Source: Closterium sp. NIES-65 (lineage: Eukaryota > Streptophyta > Zygnematophyceae > Desmidiales > Closteriaceae). Taken from it: a DNA stretch of 64,000 bases. Positions 30,664 through 40,163 of the stretch are shown piece by piece. The number at the start of each line of letters is the position of its first letter. The first letter of the stretch is position 1. The notes beneath the pieces are model-generated. The model searched no databases. It had not been told where the DNA came from and saw only the letters and a list, made by a program, of their open reading frames with translations. Location of the stretch: positions 1,054,001 to 1,118,000 of the forward strand of contig CANXME010000213.1 of NCBI GenBank assembly GCA_948144175.1, given 5' to 3'. The position numbers and the translations under genes were made by a program.

Positions 30664-30797
30664 TGTTAGAGTCTTAGGCAAGGATGAAGTTTGACTATCG
30701 AGAGAGTTGGTACAAAGGAGAAACCTAAGGGGTTGTACCCCACAATGAGTACCCCACTAAGCCTACCCAAACCATAAACATAGATATATGTTTGACA
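30664..30797 (-). repeat. Copia E 3' LTR
   Basis: TGTTAGAGTCTTAGGCAAGG ... TATGTTTGACA, followed by CACCCCCATAGGCCAAGTGG (polypurine hairpin). Pairs with 35455-35588. Confidence 0.9.
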
Positions 30798-30989
30798 CAC
30801 CCCCATAGGCCAAGTGGGGGAGAACAGAGGGTCACAAGACCAGTCAGGAAATGCAAAGCAAGCTCAAGGTGGATCACAACGTCACCACGCAGTCCGAGCA
30901 CTAGCAAAAAACACAGTGATCTCTACCTAGCAGAGCAAGCAAGCAGGTATATATATATATATATATATTTATCACAGTACAAACAAAGT

Positions 30990-31553
30990 CTACAGCAAGT
31001 GAGGAAAAGTGGGCACAAGGCCTAACAAAGTGCAGAAACGCTGATGATCACCAGACGGAAGTGCCTTGGTGAATATATCAGCAGTGTTGGCCCGAGTGGC
31101 CACATGAGCAAGACGAAGCTGACCACGCTGCTGCAACTCTCGAGCAAGGAAGTAACGCAGCGCGATGTGCTGGCGAAGTACAGAGTTAGGCGGTGGCTGA
31201 GCCGACGGAGACGGTGGAGCGAAGAACAGACGCGGCTGTGCAGTGCCACCAGCACCAGCATTTCCAGCACCCCCAGCAGCTCCAGCACCTCCAGCAACTC
31301 CAGAATCCTCAGCGCCAGCTCTTCTAGGACCAGCTCCACCAGCAGCACCCCTAGAACCATCACCTCCAGTCCCAGGGTCTCCAGCCTCAGTGTCTCCAGC
31401 AGCAGCACCCTCAAACTCAGCAGCACCTCCAGCCCCAGCAGCTCCATTACCTCCAGTTAGAGCTCCTCCGGGACCAGCACCACTCCCAGCTCCAGTGACG
31501 ACAGCAGAAATACCTCCAGCGGCAGAGCCTTGAGCTCCAGAAGCGCGACCCAA
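30990..31553 (-). pseudogene. Copia E linker fused to RNase H tail
   Basis: The Gly/Ala/Glu-rich linker (GAGGAAEFEGAAAGDTEAGD) and the end of the RT N-terminal region (LFFAPPSPSAQPPPNSVLRQ) run without a break into HIALRYFLARELQQRGQLRL and ANTADIFTKALPSGDHQRF. The junction is near 31165-31180. All RT catalytic motifs and most of RNase H are deleted while the frame stays open. A (TA)n run lies downstream at 30945-30968. Confidence 0.8.
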
Positions 31554-31580
31554 ACGGCGACCGTACCAGTCGTGCAGCTG

Positions 31581-33622
31581 CTATGAGGTGAGAGGCACAC
31601 GCGGACGAAGGCGGCTACTCAAGGGAGACCGCGCAACAGCAGACTCAGAACCCTCAGCGCCAGCACCCGCAGCAGCTCCAGAACCTCCAGCGCCAGCACC
31701 CGCAACAGCTCCAGAACCTCCAGCGCCAGCACCCGCAGCAGCTCCAGAACCTCCAGCGCCAGTACCCGCAGCAGCTCTAGAACCTCCAGTGCCAGTACCC
31801 TCAGCAGCTCCAGAACCTCCAGCTCCAGCACCCTCAGCAGCTCCAGACTCCGCACCCCCAGGCTCAGCACCCCAAGGCTCAGTACCCCCAGAAGTAGCAC
31901 CCCGAGTAGGACCACCCTCAGCAGAACCTGAGTCACCAGTAACCTCAACCAGCGCAGTCAAGGGAGGAAGGTCTACTTGAGACACACCTGAAGGAGCAGG
32001 ACCGGGAGTGGGGAGGGGGTCTACCTGGGGAGCACCTGGAGCGAGGAAGAGTGGCGGGGGGGGAGAGGGGCAGTGCGGTAGGGGAAGAGACGGTAAAAGG
32101 GAACCGACTCGTCGAACGTGACGTCCTGAGAGGGGAAGATACGGCGCGAGGTGGGGTGGTAAAACTGCCAACCAGGTGCGTCAGGGACAAAGCCAAGGAA
32201 GACACAGGGAACAGCGCGGGCAGAGAGCTTGTCCGCGGTGGTATCGCGGACAAAGGCACGAGCACCCCAGACCCGGAAACGCGACGCATCACCAACCTTC
32301 CCCGTCCACAGCAGTGTGGGCGAGGTCTCCGGCAAGGAGACACGGGGCCAGAGGTTGAGCTGATGCGCGGCGTACCGGACCGCAAACGACCACAAAAAAT
32401 GGGGGTCAGCCGCATGGATCATGGAGGTACGAGCGACCTCCATAACTAAGCCAATGCGGCGCTCAGCAACCCCATTCTGCTGCAGAGAGGCCGGAAGCGT
32501 GAACGGCTGGGTGGTGCCGTGCTCCTTATAGAAGTCTGCAAAGAGGTCGGAGGAAAACTCACCACCTCTGTCAGAGTGCAGACGTAGGACGGGAAACTCC
32601 GTCCCGAACCGCTCGCGGAGCTGGAGACGAGCAGCGCGGATCCAATGGATCAAAACATCAGGGACCTCACCCTTGGTGCGCAAGGGGAAGACCGTGGTGT
32701 AACGCGTGTAGTCGTCGACGACCAGCACGAAGTACTGCTCGTGGCCCTGTCCACGGACGCGGGCTGGGCCCCACACGTCTAGGTGGAGAGTCTGCAGGGG
32801 AGCCTCTGTGGGAGGGAACGAGGAGGAGTGAGGAGCGGCGCGCTGCCGCCCCTCGACACAGGGAAGACAGGGAGGAGCAGGCGAGGGTGGGAGGGGAGGG
32901 AGAACCCTGGGAAGACCAGAGACAAGGACACAGCGGTGCATGCTTCGAAGGCGCTGCACCGAGGGGTGACCAAGGCGGTGGTGCCAAAGGACCGTCTGGT
33001 GCGACAAGGCACGACACGAGCAGGGGGGCGACAACTGACTTGGCGCTGACGCAGACGCAGCTACTTGAGGGGACTCAGTGGTCAGTGTGTACAGTCCCGA
33101 CCCAGGCTGCTGAGTGAAAGTAGCCAGGTGACGACCCGTCTGAGCACACGTGCAGTGTGTCACACGCTCGTAGGCAGGGGTGAACTGGTGAGCACCCGCG
33201 TCCTGGAGCGCAGAACCCGCCACCAAGTTCGTAGAGAACAAGGGGAGGTAAAGACCCGACAGTGTGCCGGACGGGACAGCAGGACAAGGGAGGACGGTGG
33301 AGGAGGTCGCACGGACTGGACCCCCAGAGGGGTCTGCCACGGAGACTGGAACCGGCCGACTGATCGGCGTGAGGGTGTTGCTGTCGCGAAAAAAGGAGCG
33401 AGAAGCACCAGAGTCAAGTGTGAAGGTGTATAAGGCCTCAGCAGGCGCAGTACTAGAGAGAGCAGACTCACCAGCACCTGGAGCGGCAGGCTCTATACCT
33501 GGGTCAGGCGGTACGCACAGGTAACAGGCACGGTCAGCACTAGTAGGCAATGCATACATGGCAGTGAGAATAGCATCATAGTCAAGAGCAAATATATCTA
33601 CCCTCTGCCCAAGCAGCTCCAC
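31581..33622 (-). CDS. Copia E protease-integrase
   Basis: About 533 codons from 33622 to 32021, then a linker in another frame to 31581. It begins in the gag C-terminus (VDIFALDYDAILTAMYAL). Protease is FTLDSGASRSFFRD, and the integrase zinc module is LWHHRLGHPSVQRL ... CLPCVEG. The integrase core has LHLDVWGP, LRLHSDRGGEF and LQQNGVAERR, so all three acidic residues are kept. The C-terminal GKVGDASRFRVWGARAFVRD follows. The linker at 31640-31860 is a 15/30-bp repeat (AGCTCCAGAACCTCCAGCGCC). This copy keeps a readable protease and integrase although RT is gone. Confidence 0.85.
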
Positions 33623-34270
33623 CCAGTCGGGGAGCTCAGCCTCGTTGCCAAACTAGGTACGCCAGGCGTCACTCAGACGGGCGAAGCAGCGGGACTCTGT
33701 GTGACCAAGCGTCCCGCAAGCCTCACCAGTCCGATCACCTGTGCGAATGACGTATGGGCAGCGAACGGTACTCAAAGACCCTCTACTCTGAGCGTACCAC
33801 TCGTGAAGCTGCCGGGGCGTAAGTGTCTCGCGTGGACGCCGCTACAGCTGCAGCTGGCCACTGCCAGACGCTCCCAAATGACCAGCTCCAGGGCGACAGC
33901 TACGACGGCTACCGCGACAACCCCAACTAGCGTACCACTCACTAAGCTGCTGGGGCGTGAGAGACTCGCGCGGCCGTCGCTGGAGCTGCATCTGGCCACC
34001 GCCAGTAGTAGCAGTAGCAGTAGTAGCAGCAGTAGCAGCAGTAACAGCAGTAGCAGCAGTAGCAGCAGTAACAGCAGTAGCAGCAGTAGCAGCACGGCCA
34101 CCCCTACAACCCCAACTAGCGTACCACTCACTAAGTTGCTTGGGCGTAAGGGACTCACGCGGACGTCGCTGGAGCTGCATCTAACCACCGCCAGTAGTAG
34201 CAGTAGCAGTAGTAGCAGCAGTAGCAGCAGTAACAGCAATAGTAGCAGCAGCAGCGCGTGTAGGGCAGGC
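33623..34270 (-). pseudogene. Copia E rearranged gag fragment with AGC repeats
   Basis: The REWY-like module LSEWYASWGCRG occurs twice and a related SLTPKQLSEW unit adds a third partial copy. The copies are separated by (AGC)n/(AGT)n runs at 34001-34095 and 34193-34255. The zinc-knuckle-like cluster near 33690-33770 reads CPYVIRTGDRTGEAC-GTLGH-TESRC. The Gag N-terminus and Gly tract are not found. Tandem duplication of a segment of about 190 bp is the simplest reading. Confidence 0.65.
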
Positions 34271-34379
34271 GCGGCAGGCAGGCAGGCCGGCAGGCAGGCA
34301 GATGGCGCGGTAGCGCGCAAACAAGGCAGGTGCTCACCAGTGGCGGGAAGAGAAGGCGCTCGCTGGGCGAGCAGGGCCG

Positions 34380-35100
34380 GCGCTCGGCGGGCGGCTGCAC
34401 GGGGTCCAGGGGCGGCGTCGCGGGTCCAAGGGCGGCTGCACGGAGTCCAGGGGCGGCTGCACTAGGGGCGGCTGCTGTAGGGGCCAGGGGCGGCTGCTCT
34501 GGGTCCAGAGGCAGCTGCTCGAGGGTCCAGGGGCGGCTGCACCAGGGGCGGCTGCTTCAGGGGCCAGGGGCGGCTGCTCGGGGTCCAGGGGCGGCTACTC
34601 CAGGGGCTGCTGCTGCAGGGGCCAGGGGCGGCTGCTCTGGGTCCAGGGGCGGCGCTCGAGGATCCAGGGGCGGCTGCTCTGGGTCCAGGGGCGGTTGCAC
34701 GGAGTCCCGGGGCGGCTGCACCAGGGGCGGCTGCTTCAGGGGCCAGGGGCGGCTGCTCTGGGTCCAGGGGTGGCTGCACCAGGGGCGGCTGCTTCAGGGG
34801 CCAGGGGCGGCTGCTCTGGGTCCAGGGGCGGCTGCTCTAGGGGCGGCTGCTTCAGGGTTCAGGGGCGGCTGCTCTGGGTCCAAGGGCGGCTGCACCAGGG
34901 GCGGCTGCTTCAGGGGCCAGGGGTGGCTGCTCGGGGTCCAGGGGCGGCTGCTGCAGGGGCCGTGGGCGGCTGCTCTGGGTCCAGGGGCGGCGCTCGAGGG
35001 TCCAGGGGCGGCTGCTTCAGGGGCCAGGGGTGGCTACTCTGGGTCCAGGGGCGGCTGCTCCAGGGGCGGCGAAGTTGGTGCAGGGCAGCGCGCGGGTCCC
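34380..35100 (-). repeat. Copia E leader minisatellite
   Basis: Dozens of imperfect copies of GGTCCAGGGGCGGCTGCTC, about 21 bp, interspersed with CACCAGGGGCGGCTGCTTCA units. 35100-35454 is GC-rich without clear repeats and without a gene. Confidence 0.85.
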
Positions 35101-35454
35101 ACGGGCGTCGTGACGGGCGACGGGGGGCAGCGCGCCGTCACCGCAGGAGGCGGCGCTCGAGGCCGGCGGCAGGCTAAAACGGGGCCGAAAAACGGGCTAC
35201 GCGGGCGGCGGACGCGGCGCGCAGGGACTAAGCGGGTTGCGCGTGGGCGGCTCACGCGACGCGCGGGCCGGCGGCAGGTTGTGCAGGCGGCTGACGTGGT
35301 GCGCGGGGCCGAAAACGGGCCTAAACGGGCTGCGCGGGGCTGCTTAAGGGCCGTGCGCGTGCAGCCAAGGCGCGCGCGGGCAGTAGGCAAGGTAGGTGAA
35401 AAGTAAACGGTCGGCCCTAATCCTAGGTCCTAATGACCTATGCTCTAGATGCCA

Positions 35455-35588
35455 TGTTAGAGTCTTAGGCGAGGATGAAGTTTGACTATCGAGAGAGTTG
35501 GTACAAAGGAGAAACCTAAGGGGTTGTACCCCACAATGAGTACCCCACTAAGCCTACCCAAACTATAAACATAGATATATGTTTGAAT
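35455..35588 (-). repeat. Copia E 5' LTR
   Basis: TGTTAGAGTCTTAGGCGAGG ... ATATGTTTGAAT. The terminal CA has become AT, otherwise two substitutions from the 3' LTR. GATGCCA (PBS complement) precedes it; GTGCG follows. Confidence 0.9.
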
Positions 35589-35593
35589 GTGCG

Positions 35594-35719
35594 ACGTGCG
35601 AAGGTGGCGGGAGGATTGTCGATGCAAGGGTTGCGAGTGGTAACGGTGCTGACTGTGGTGCTACAGTGGTGTACGCGTTGAGCGGGGACGCGAAGTAAGG
35701 AAAAGGAATTTTCCTTACA
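35594..35719 (-). repeat. Gypsy F 5' LTR, outer part
   Basis: This is the start of the LTR on the minus strand: TGTAAGGAAAATTCCTTTTC at 35719 downwards, matching gypsy K (43675). The outermost bases form an inverted repeat, GTAAGGAAAA (35695-35704) and TTTTCCTTAC (35709-35718). Confidence 0.85.
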
Positions 35720-35959
35720 AGAGGTCAGTCTGAATGTCAGGATGTGAGTATATAGTTGCATTTAATGTACATACTGTTCGAAATGAGCGTTCATTTAGAC
35801 GAGAAGAAACCAAGCCCCTCCTCTTCGAGTCAGAAATGATAGTCCTGTCGGTTTTTCTCCACTCCTAAAAGGTACTTCTTCCACAAATCAGGTCAGTGTA
35901 TTCATAAATCATGAGTCGAGGCACGAGGTAACGTGCAAGCAAACGCAATTAGTAGTACC
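35720..35959. other. Unique AT-richer DNA left of copia G
   Basis: 240 bp between gypsy F and copia G, ending in the target site GTACC (35955-35959). Continuous with 43416-43674 before G inserted. I see no coding, RNA or repeat feature. Confidence 0.6.
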
Positions 35960-36088
35960 TGTCAGATTTATATGACATAGTTGCTGTAGGCTATAGTGGG
36001 GTAGCACATATGGGGTACAGGTTTTCTAGGGTTGTATTTGTACCCAATCTTTCCTTAGTCATTCCATTCCTGTTTTCTTTACTCCACA
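35960..36088 (+). repeat. Copia G 5' LTR
   Basis: TGTCAGATTTATATGACAT ... TCTTTACTCCACA, identical over 129 bp to 43282-43410. Confidence 0.95.
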
Positions 36089-36105
36089 TGGTATAGAGCG
36101 GGTCC
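36089..36105 (+). promoter_or_regulatory. Copia G primer binding site
   Basis: TGGTATAGAGCGGGTCC follows the LTR directly. H and I have TGGTATCGAGCAGG at this position. It is close to the initiator-Met-tRNA complement TGGTATCAGAGC but one base shorter after TGGTAT. Confidence 0.75.
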
Positions 36106-36179
36106 TACCTTAGGACCGTTTTTTTAGGGCCCACCGAAGCGCGCCCCGAGGCGCGCCTTTTTTTTTTTTTAGCGACCCC

Positions 36180-37080
36180 CTCGGGTCGCCTTTTCCCTCG
36201 CGGCCCCGCTGTCCCTCAGACGCGGCCCCGCCACCTCTCCTGATCGCGGCCCCGCCGCTTGTTTGACGCGGCCTCGCCGCCTACCCTGACGCGGCTCCGC
36301 CGCCTCCCCTGACGCGGCCTCGCCGCCTCCCCTGACGCGGCTCCGCCGCCTCTCCTGACGCGGCCCCGCCGCCTGTCTGACGCGGCCCCGCCGCCTCCCC
36401 TGACGCGGCCCTGCCGCCTCCCCTGACGCGGCTCCCCGGCCTCCCCTGACGCGGCACCGCCGCCTCCCCTGACGCGGCTCCCCCGCCTCCTCTGACGCGG
36501 CCCTGCCGCCTCCCCTGACGCGGCCCTGCCGCCTCTCCTGCCGGCCCGCCACTGCACCTGCCGGCCTGCCGCTGCACCTGCCCGCCCGCCACTGCACCCT
36601 ACGGCCCGCCGCTGCACCTGCCGGCCCGCCACTGCACCTGCCGGCCTCGCCGCTGCACCTGCCGGCCTCGCTGCTGCACCTGCCGGCCCGCCGCTGCACC
36701 CTACGGCCCGCCACTGCACCCTACGGCCCGCCGCCTGCACCTGCCGGCCCGCCGCTGCACCTGCCGGCCCGCCACTGCACCTGCCGGCCCGCCTCTGCAC
36801 CTGCCGGCCCGCCACTGCACCGGTCAACCCGCCGCTGCACCTGACGGCCCCGCCCCTGCATCTCCTGGCCGAGCCGCCTCAGCAGCCGAACCGCCCGTGA
36901 GCCGAGCCGCCCGACGCCGAGCCGCCCGAGACCCGAGCCGCCCTGCCGCCGAGCCGCCCGGGAGCCGAGCCGCCCTGCACCCGAGCCGCCCAGCCGCCGA
37001 GCAGCCCGGGAGCCGAGCCGCCCTGCGCCCGAGCCGCCCAGCAGCCGAGCCGCCCAGCACCCGAGCCGCCTTTCTGCATA
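36180..37080 (+). repeat. Copia G leader minisatellites
   Basis: Three successive arrays: about 23-bp units CCTGACGCGGCCCCGCCGCC (36200-36540), units CACCTGCCGGCCCGCCGCTG (36540-36850), then CCGAGCCGCC-based units (36870-37070). There is a T run at 36161-36170. Frames through here are repeat artefacts. Confidence 0.85.
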
Positions 37081-37169
37081 CCTACACGACCTGCCCTGCC
37101 TGGTGAGCACAGTCCCACTGACACTGCGAGCTCTTTCCCTGCTGCTTGCACTGCGTCGCTGTCGTCGCC

Positions 37170-40163
37170 ATGGCTACCCCTAGTGTCCTAGCTTTTGACG
37201 CTGAGGGTCGCGCCATTGATTTTGAGGTCTGGTTAGACGACCTGCAGCTGTTCTTACAGTGCGACAGGGCTGACGACCTTTCTCTCTTTGATCTCACCTC
37301 TGGCGCCTCTCCTGCTCCTGCTGCTGATGCTGATCCCGCTGTCCGCTCTAAGCGGGCCACCCGCGATGCTGCTGCACGTCTTGCTGTGCGTCGCCACCTC
37401 CCTACCTCTGAGCGTGCGCACTTCAGTCAGTACAAGAGTGCTCAGACCTTGTACGACGCTGTAGTTGCGCGCTACTCCTCCCCTGCCACTGCTGCACTGA
37501 GCCGTCTCATGCTTCCCTACCTCTTTCCTGACCTCTCTGCCTTTCCCACTGTCGCTGACCTCATTACGCACCTCCGCACTAGTGACACTCGCTACCGCGC
37601 CGCCCTTCCTGCTGAGTTCTGCGCTAAGAACCCCCCCCCCATGTACATCGCTCTCTACTACGTAGTCGCGCGCCTCCCTGACTCCCTTCGAGTCGTCAGG
37701 GACCACTTTCTCGCAGTCTGTCCCACCACCCTCTCCGTCGACCTCCTCGAGAAGGCCCTCCTTGCAGCGAAGAAGAGCATCGTCGCTGTAGGTGCTTCTC
37801 GTGGTGACCCTCGCACCCCCATCTTTGAGGGGTGCTCTCCTTCCCCCTTGCTGCCCTCTGTTGCCTCTGCTGCTGCTGCCGACCTGCTTGGTCTAGAGTC
37901 GGTCGGCGCGGCGTCTGCCCCTAGTGGGAGACGTCGCTCCAGCAAGGGCAAGGGGGGCAAGGGCGCGGGTGGAGCTGGAGGGGGCGGTGGCGGTGGCGGC
38001 GGTGGCGGCGGAGGGAGTGGGGGTGGCGGCGGGACTAGTGGCGGGGGTGGTGGTGGTGGTGGCAGCAGCGGCGGAGACGGTGGTGGTGGTGCCAGCGGTG
38101 GTGGTGGAGGCAGCGGCGGAGGTGGAGGCGGCGGAGGTGGAGGCGGTGGAGGCGGCAGCGGAGGAGGCAGTGGTGGTGGAGGGGGTGGATCTGGTCGGGG
38201 TGGTACCCAGCAGCGTAGCGGCGGTGGTGGTGGCCAGCGCTCGCAGCGGCAGCAGCAGCAGCGCTCTCAGGACATCCCTTTGCCTCAGCAGCTTCGTGAG
38301 TGGTACGCTGGGCGTCAGAGGGGTGGGGGTACTGGTCCCTGCACCTACGTTCTTCGTTCCGGCGACCGCGCGGGTGAGCAGTGTGGGGGTGCCCACGCGA
38401 CCCAGCGCTGCTTTGGCCGCCTGACGGACGCCTGGCGTCAGCAGTTCCCTGGGGCTAGTGAGATCCCTCGCTGGGATGAGCTTCTCAGGGCTGGTGTAGC
38501 GATCTTTGATCTTGATTTTGATGCTATCCTTACTGCTATGTATGTTGTGGATTATAGTGAGGAGAATGAGGGTTACCGCTGTTTCCAGCCCGACCCTGGC
38601 ATTGGTACTGCTGCGCTAGGTGCTTGTGAGGCTGCTGCTCTAGGTGCCAGTGCGTCTGCGCTCTCAGGTACTGGTGAGACTGCGCTCTCAGGTACTGAGT
38701 CGTCCTCGTCCTCCCTCACTTTCACACTTGACTCCGGAGCTTCTCGCTCCTTCTTTCGAGACCGCACTACCCTTACGCCGCTCGGCCGGCCGGTTGCGGT
38801 CTCCCTTGCTGACCCCTCTGGGGGTCCTGTCCTGTCTCACTTCTCCACTGTCCTCCCGTGTCCGGCTGCCCCTTCGGGCACCCTGTCGGGTCTGTACCTT
38901 CCCTCGTTCTCTACGAACTTGGTGAGTGGAGCAGACCTGCAGGATGTGGGTGTTCACCAGTTCACTCCTGCGAGTCAGCGGGTGACCCACTGCACGGAGG
39001 CACGCACAGGCCGACACCTGGCCACGTTCTCGCGTCGGCCGGGGTCGAGTCTCTACACCCTGACCGTTGAGTCTCCTCCTGTCCCTGCGTCTGGTCAGGT
39101 GGCTGCGTCGGGTCAGGTACTTGCTGCTGCGTCCCGGTCAGGTCCTGAGTCTGCCCCCTGTTCTTGTCGCCTCCTGTCTCACGAGACTCTCCTGTGGCAC
39201 CACCGTCTTGGCCACCCCTCCTTGCCCCGTCTTCGGAGCATGGCTTCCCGTGTCCTTGTCTCTGGTCTTCCCCAGTCTCTCCCTCCTCTCCCCTCCGGGC
39301 CAGGACCTTCCTGTGTCCCCTGTGTCGAGGGTCGCCTCCGGGCTACTCCTCACTCCTCCCACTTCCCCCCGACAGAGGCTCCCCTGCAGACGCTTCACAT
39401 GGATGTGTGGGGCCCAGCCCCCGTCCGTGGGCAGGGTTACGAGCGCTACTTCCTGTTGGTGGTTGACGACTACTCGCGTTACACCACAGTCCTCCCCTTG
39501 CGCAGCAAGGGTGCGGTCACTGAGGTGCTGATCGACTGGATCCGCGAGGCTCGTCTCCAGCTCAGGATGAGCTTCGGCTCGGACTTTCCTGTTCTGCGTC
39601 TGCACTCTAACCGAGGCGGAGAGTTCTCTTCTCGCCTTCTGCGAGACTACTGTCGTGCACGGGGGATCCGCCAGACCTTCACGCTTCCGGACTCACCACA
39701 GCAAAATGGGATTGCTGAGCGCCGCATTGGCATGGTCATGGATGTCGCTCGTACGTCCATGATGCATGCGGCTGCCCCCCATTTTCTGTGGCCGTTTGCG
39801 GTGAGGTACGCGGCGCATCAGCTCAACCTTCACCCCCGGGTCTCTCGGCCTGCGATGTCCCCAGCCTTGCTGTGGACGGGGAAGGTTGGCGATGCGTCTG
39901 TGTTCCGTGTCTGGGGATCTCGGGCGTTTGTCCGCGACTTGTCTGCGGACAAGCTGTCCCCTCGCGCTGCTCCCTGTGTCTTCCTTGGCTTCCCCACTGA
40001 CGCCCCAGGGTGGCAGTTTTACCACCCCTCCTCTCGTCGTGTTCTGTCCTCCCAGGACGTCACGTTCGACGAGTCAGTCCCCTTCTACCGTCTCTTCCCC
40101 TACCGCACTCCTTCCCTCCCCCCTCCCCCGGACTTCCTTGTGCCGGTTCCCCCCCCCCGGTAG
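37170..40163 (+). CDS. Copia G Gag-protease-integrase polyprotein (997 aa)
   Basis: ATG at 37170 (MATPSVLAFDAEGRAIDFEV), shared with all family members. Gag is about residues 1-260. A Gly tract spans about 264-350, then a Q-rich patch, QQLREWY (about 376) and the zinc-like cluster C-x13-C-x3-H-x4-C from about 390. Protease LDSGASRSFFRD is at about 520, and GAG-pre-integrase HHRLGHPSL ... CVPCVEG at about 676-725. The integrase core starts with HMDVWGP (about 742). The second catalytic residue is Asn-814 (HSNRGGEF; siblings have HSDRGGEF), with Glu exactly 36 positions on (PQQNGIAER). The frame ends VPPPR* just after a run of ten C, where siblings continue into the linker. Confidence 0.92.
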   Translation: MATPSVLAFDAEGRAIDFEVWLDDLQLFLQCDRADDLSLFDLTSGASPAPAADADPAVRSKRATRDAAARLAVRRHLPTSERAHFSQYKSAQTLYDAVVARYSSPATAALSRLMLPYLFPDLSAFPTVADLITHLRTSDTRYRAALPAEFCAKNPPPMYIALYYVVARLPDSLRVVRDHFLAVCPTTLSVDLLEKALLAAKKSIVAVGASRGDPRTPIFEGCSPSPLLPSVASAAAADLLGLESVGAASAPSGRRRSSKGKGGKGAGGAGGGGGGGGGGGGGSGGGGGTSGGGGGGGGSSGGDGGGGASGGGGGSGGGGGGGGGGGGGGSGGGSGGGGGGSGRGGTQQRSGGGGGQRSQRQQQQRSQDIPLPQQLREWYAGRQRGGGTGPCTYVLRSGDRAGEQCGGAHATQRCFGRLTDAWRQQFPGASEIPRWDELLRAGVAIFDLDFDAILTAMYVVDYSEENEGYRCFQPDPGIGTAALGACEAAALGASASALSGTGETALSGTESSSSSLTFTLDSGASRSFFRDRTTLTPLGRPVAVSLADPSGGPVLSHFSTVLPCPAAPSGTLSGLYLPSFSTNLVSGADLQDVGVHQFTPASQRVTHCTEARTGRHLATFSRRPGSSLYTLTVESPPVPASGQVAASGQVLAAASRSGPESAPCSCRLLSHETLLWHHRLGHPSLPRLRSMASRVLVSGLPQSLPPLPSGPGPSCVPCVEGRLRATPHSSHFPPTEAPLQTLHMDVWGPAPVRGQGYERYFLLVVDDYSRYTTVLPLRSKGAVTEVLIDWIREARLQLRMSFGSDFPVLRLHSNRGGEFSSRLLRDYCRARGIRQTFTLPDSPQQNGIAERRIGMVMDVARTSMMHAAAPHFLWPFAVRYAAHQLNLHPRVSRPAMSPALLWTGKVGDASVFRVWGSRAFVRDLSADKLSPRAAPCVFLGFPTDAPGWQFYHPSSRRVLSSQDVTFDESVPFYRLFPYRTPSLPPPPDFLVPVPPPR

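Larger units (their letters stand above)
30664..35588 (-). mobile_element. Ty1/copia element E, RT-less, inside gypsy F LTR
   Basis: LTRs 30664-30797 and 35455-35588, both 134 bp, differing at 4 sites. The 5-bp duplication GTGCG flanks both ends (30659-30663, 35589-35593). It keeps leader, a scrambled gag fragment, protease, integrase and linker, then jumps to the last ~60 codons of RNase H. The RT core is absent. PBS complement CTAGATGCCA and the polypurine hairpin are present. A clear single insertion of a copy that cannot make RT. Confidence 0.9.

Noticed and set aside
36169-36827. Long Gly/Ala/Arg-rich minus-strand frames
   Set aside because: They are stop-free only because the GC-rich leader repeat of copia G lacks AT-rich codons. 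The same effect is seen in the leaders of C, E, H and I.
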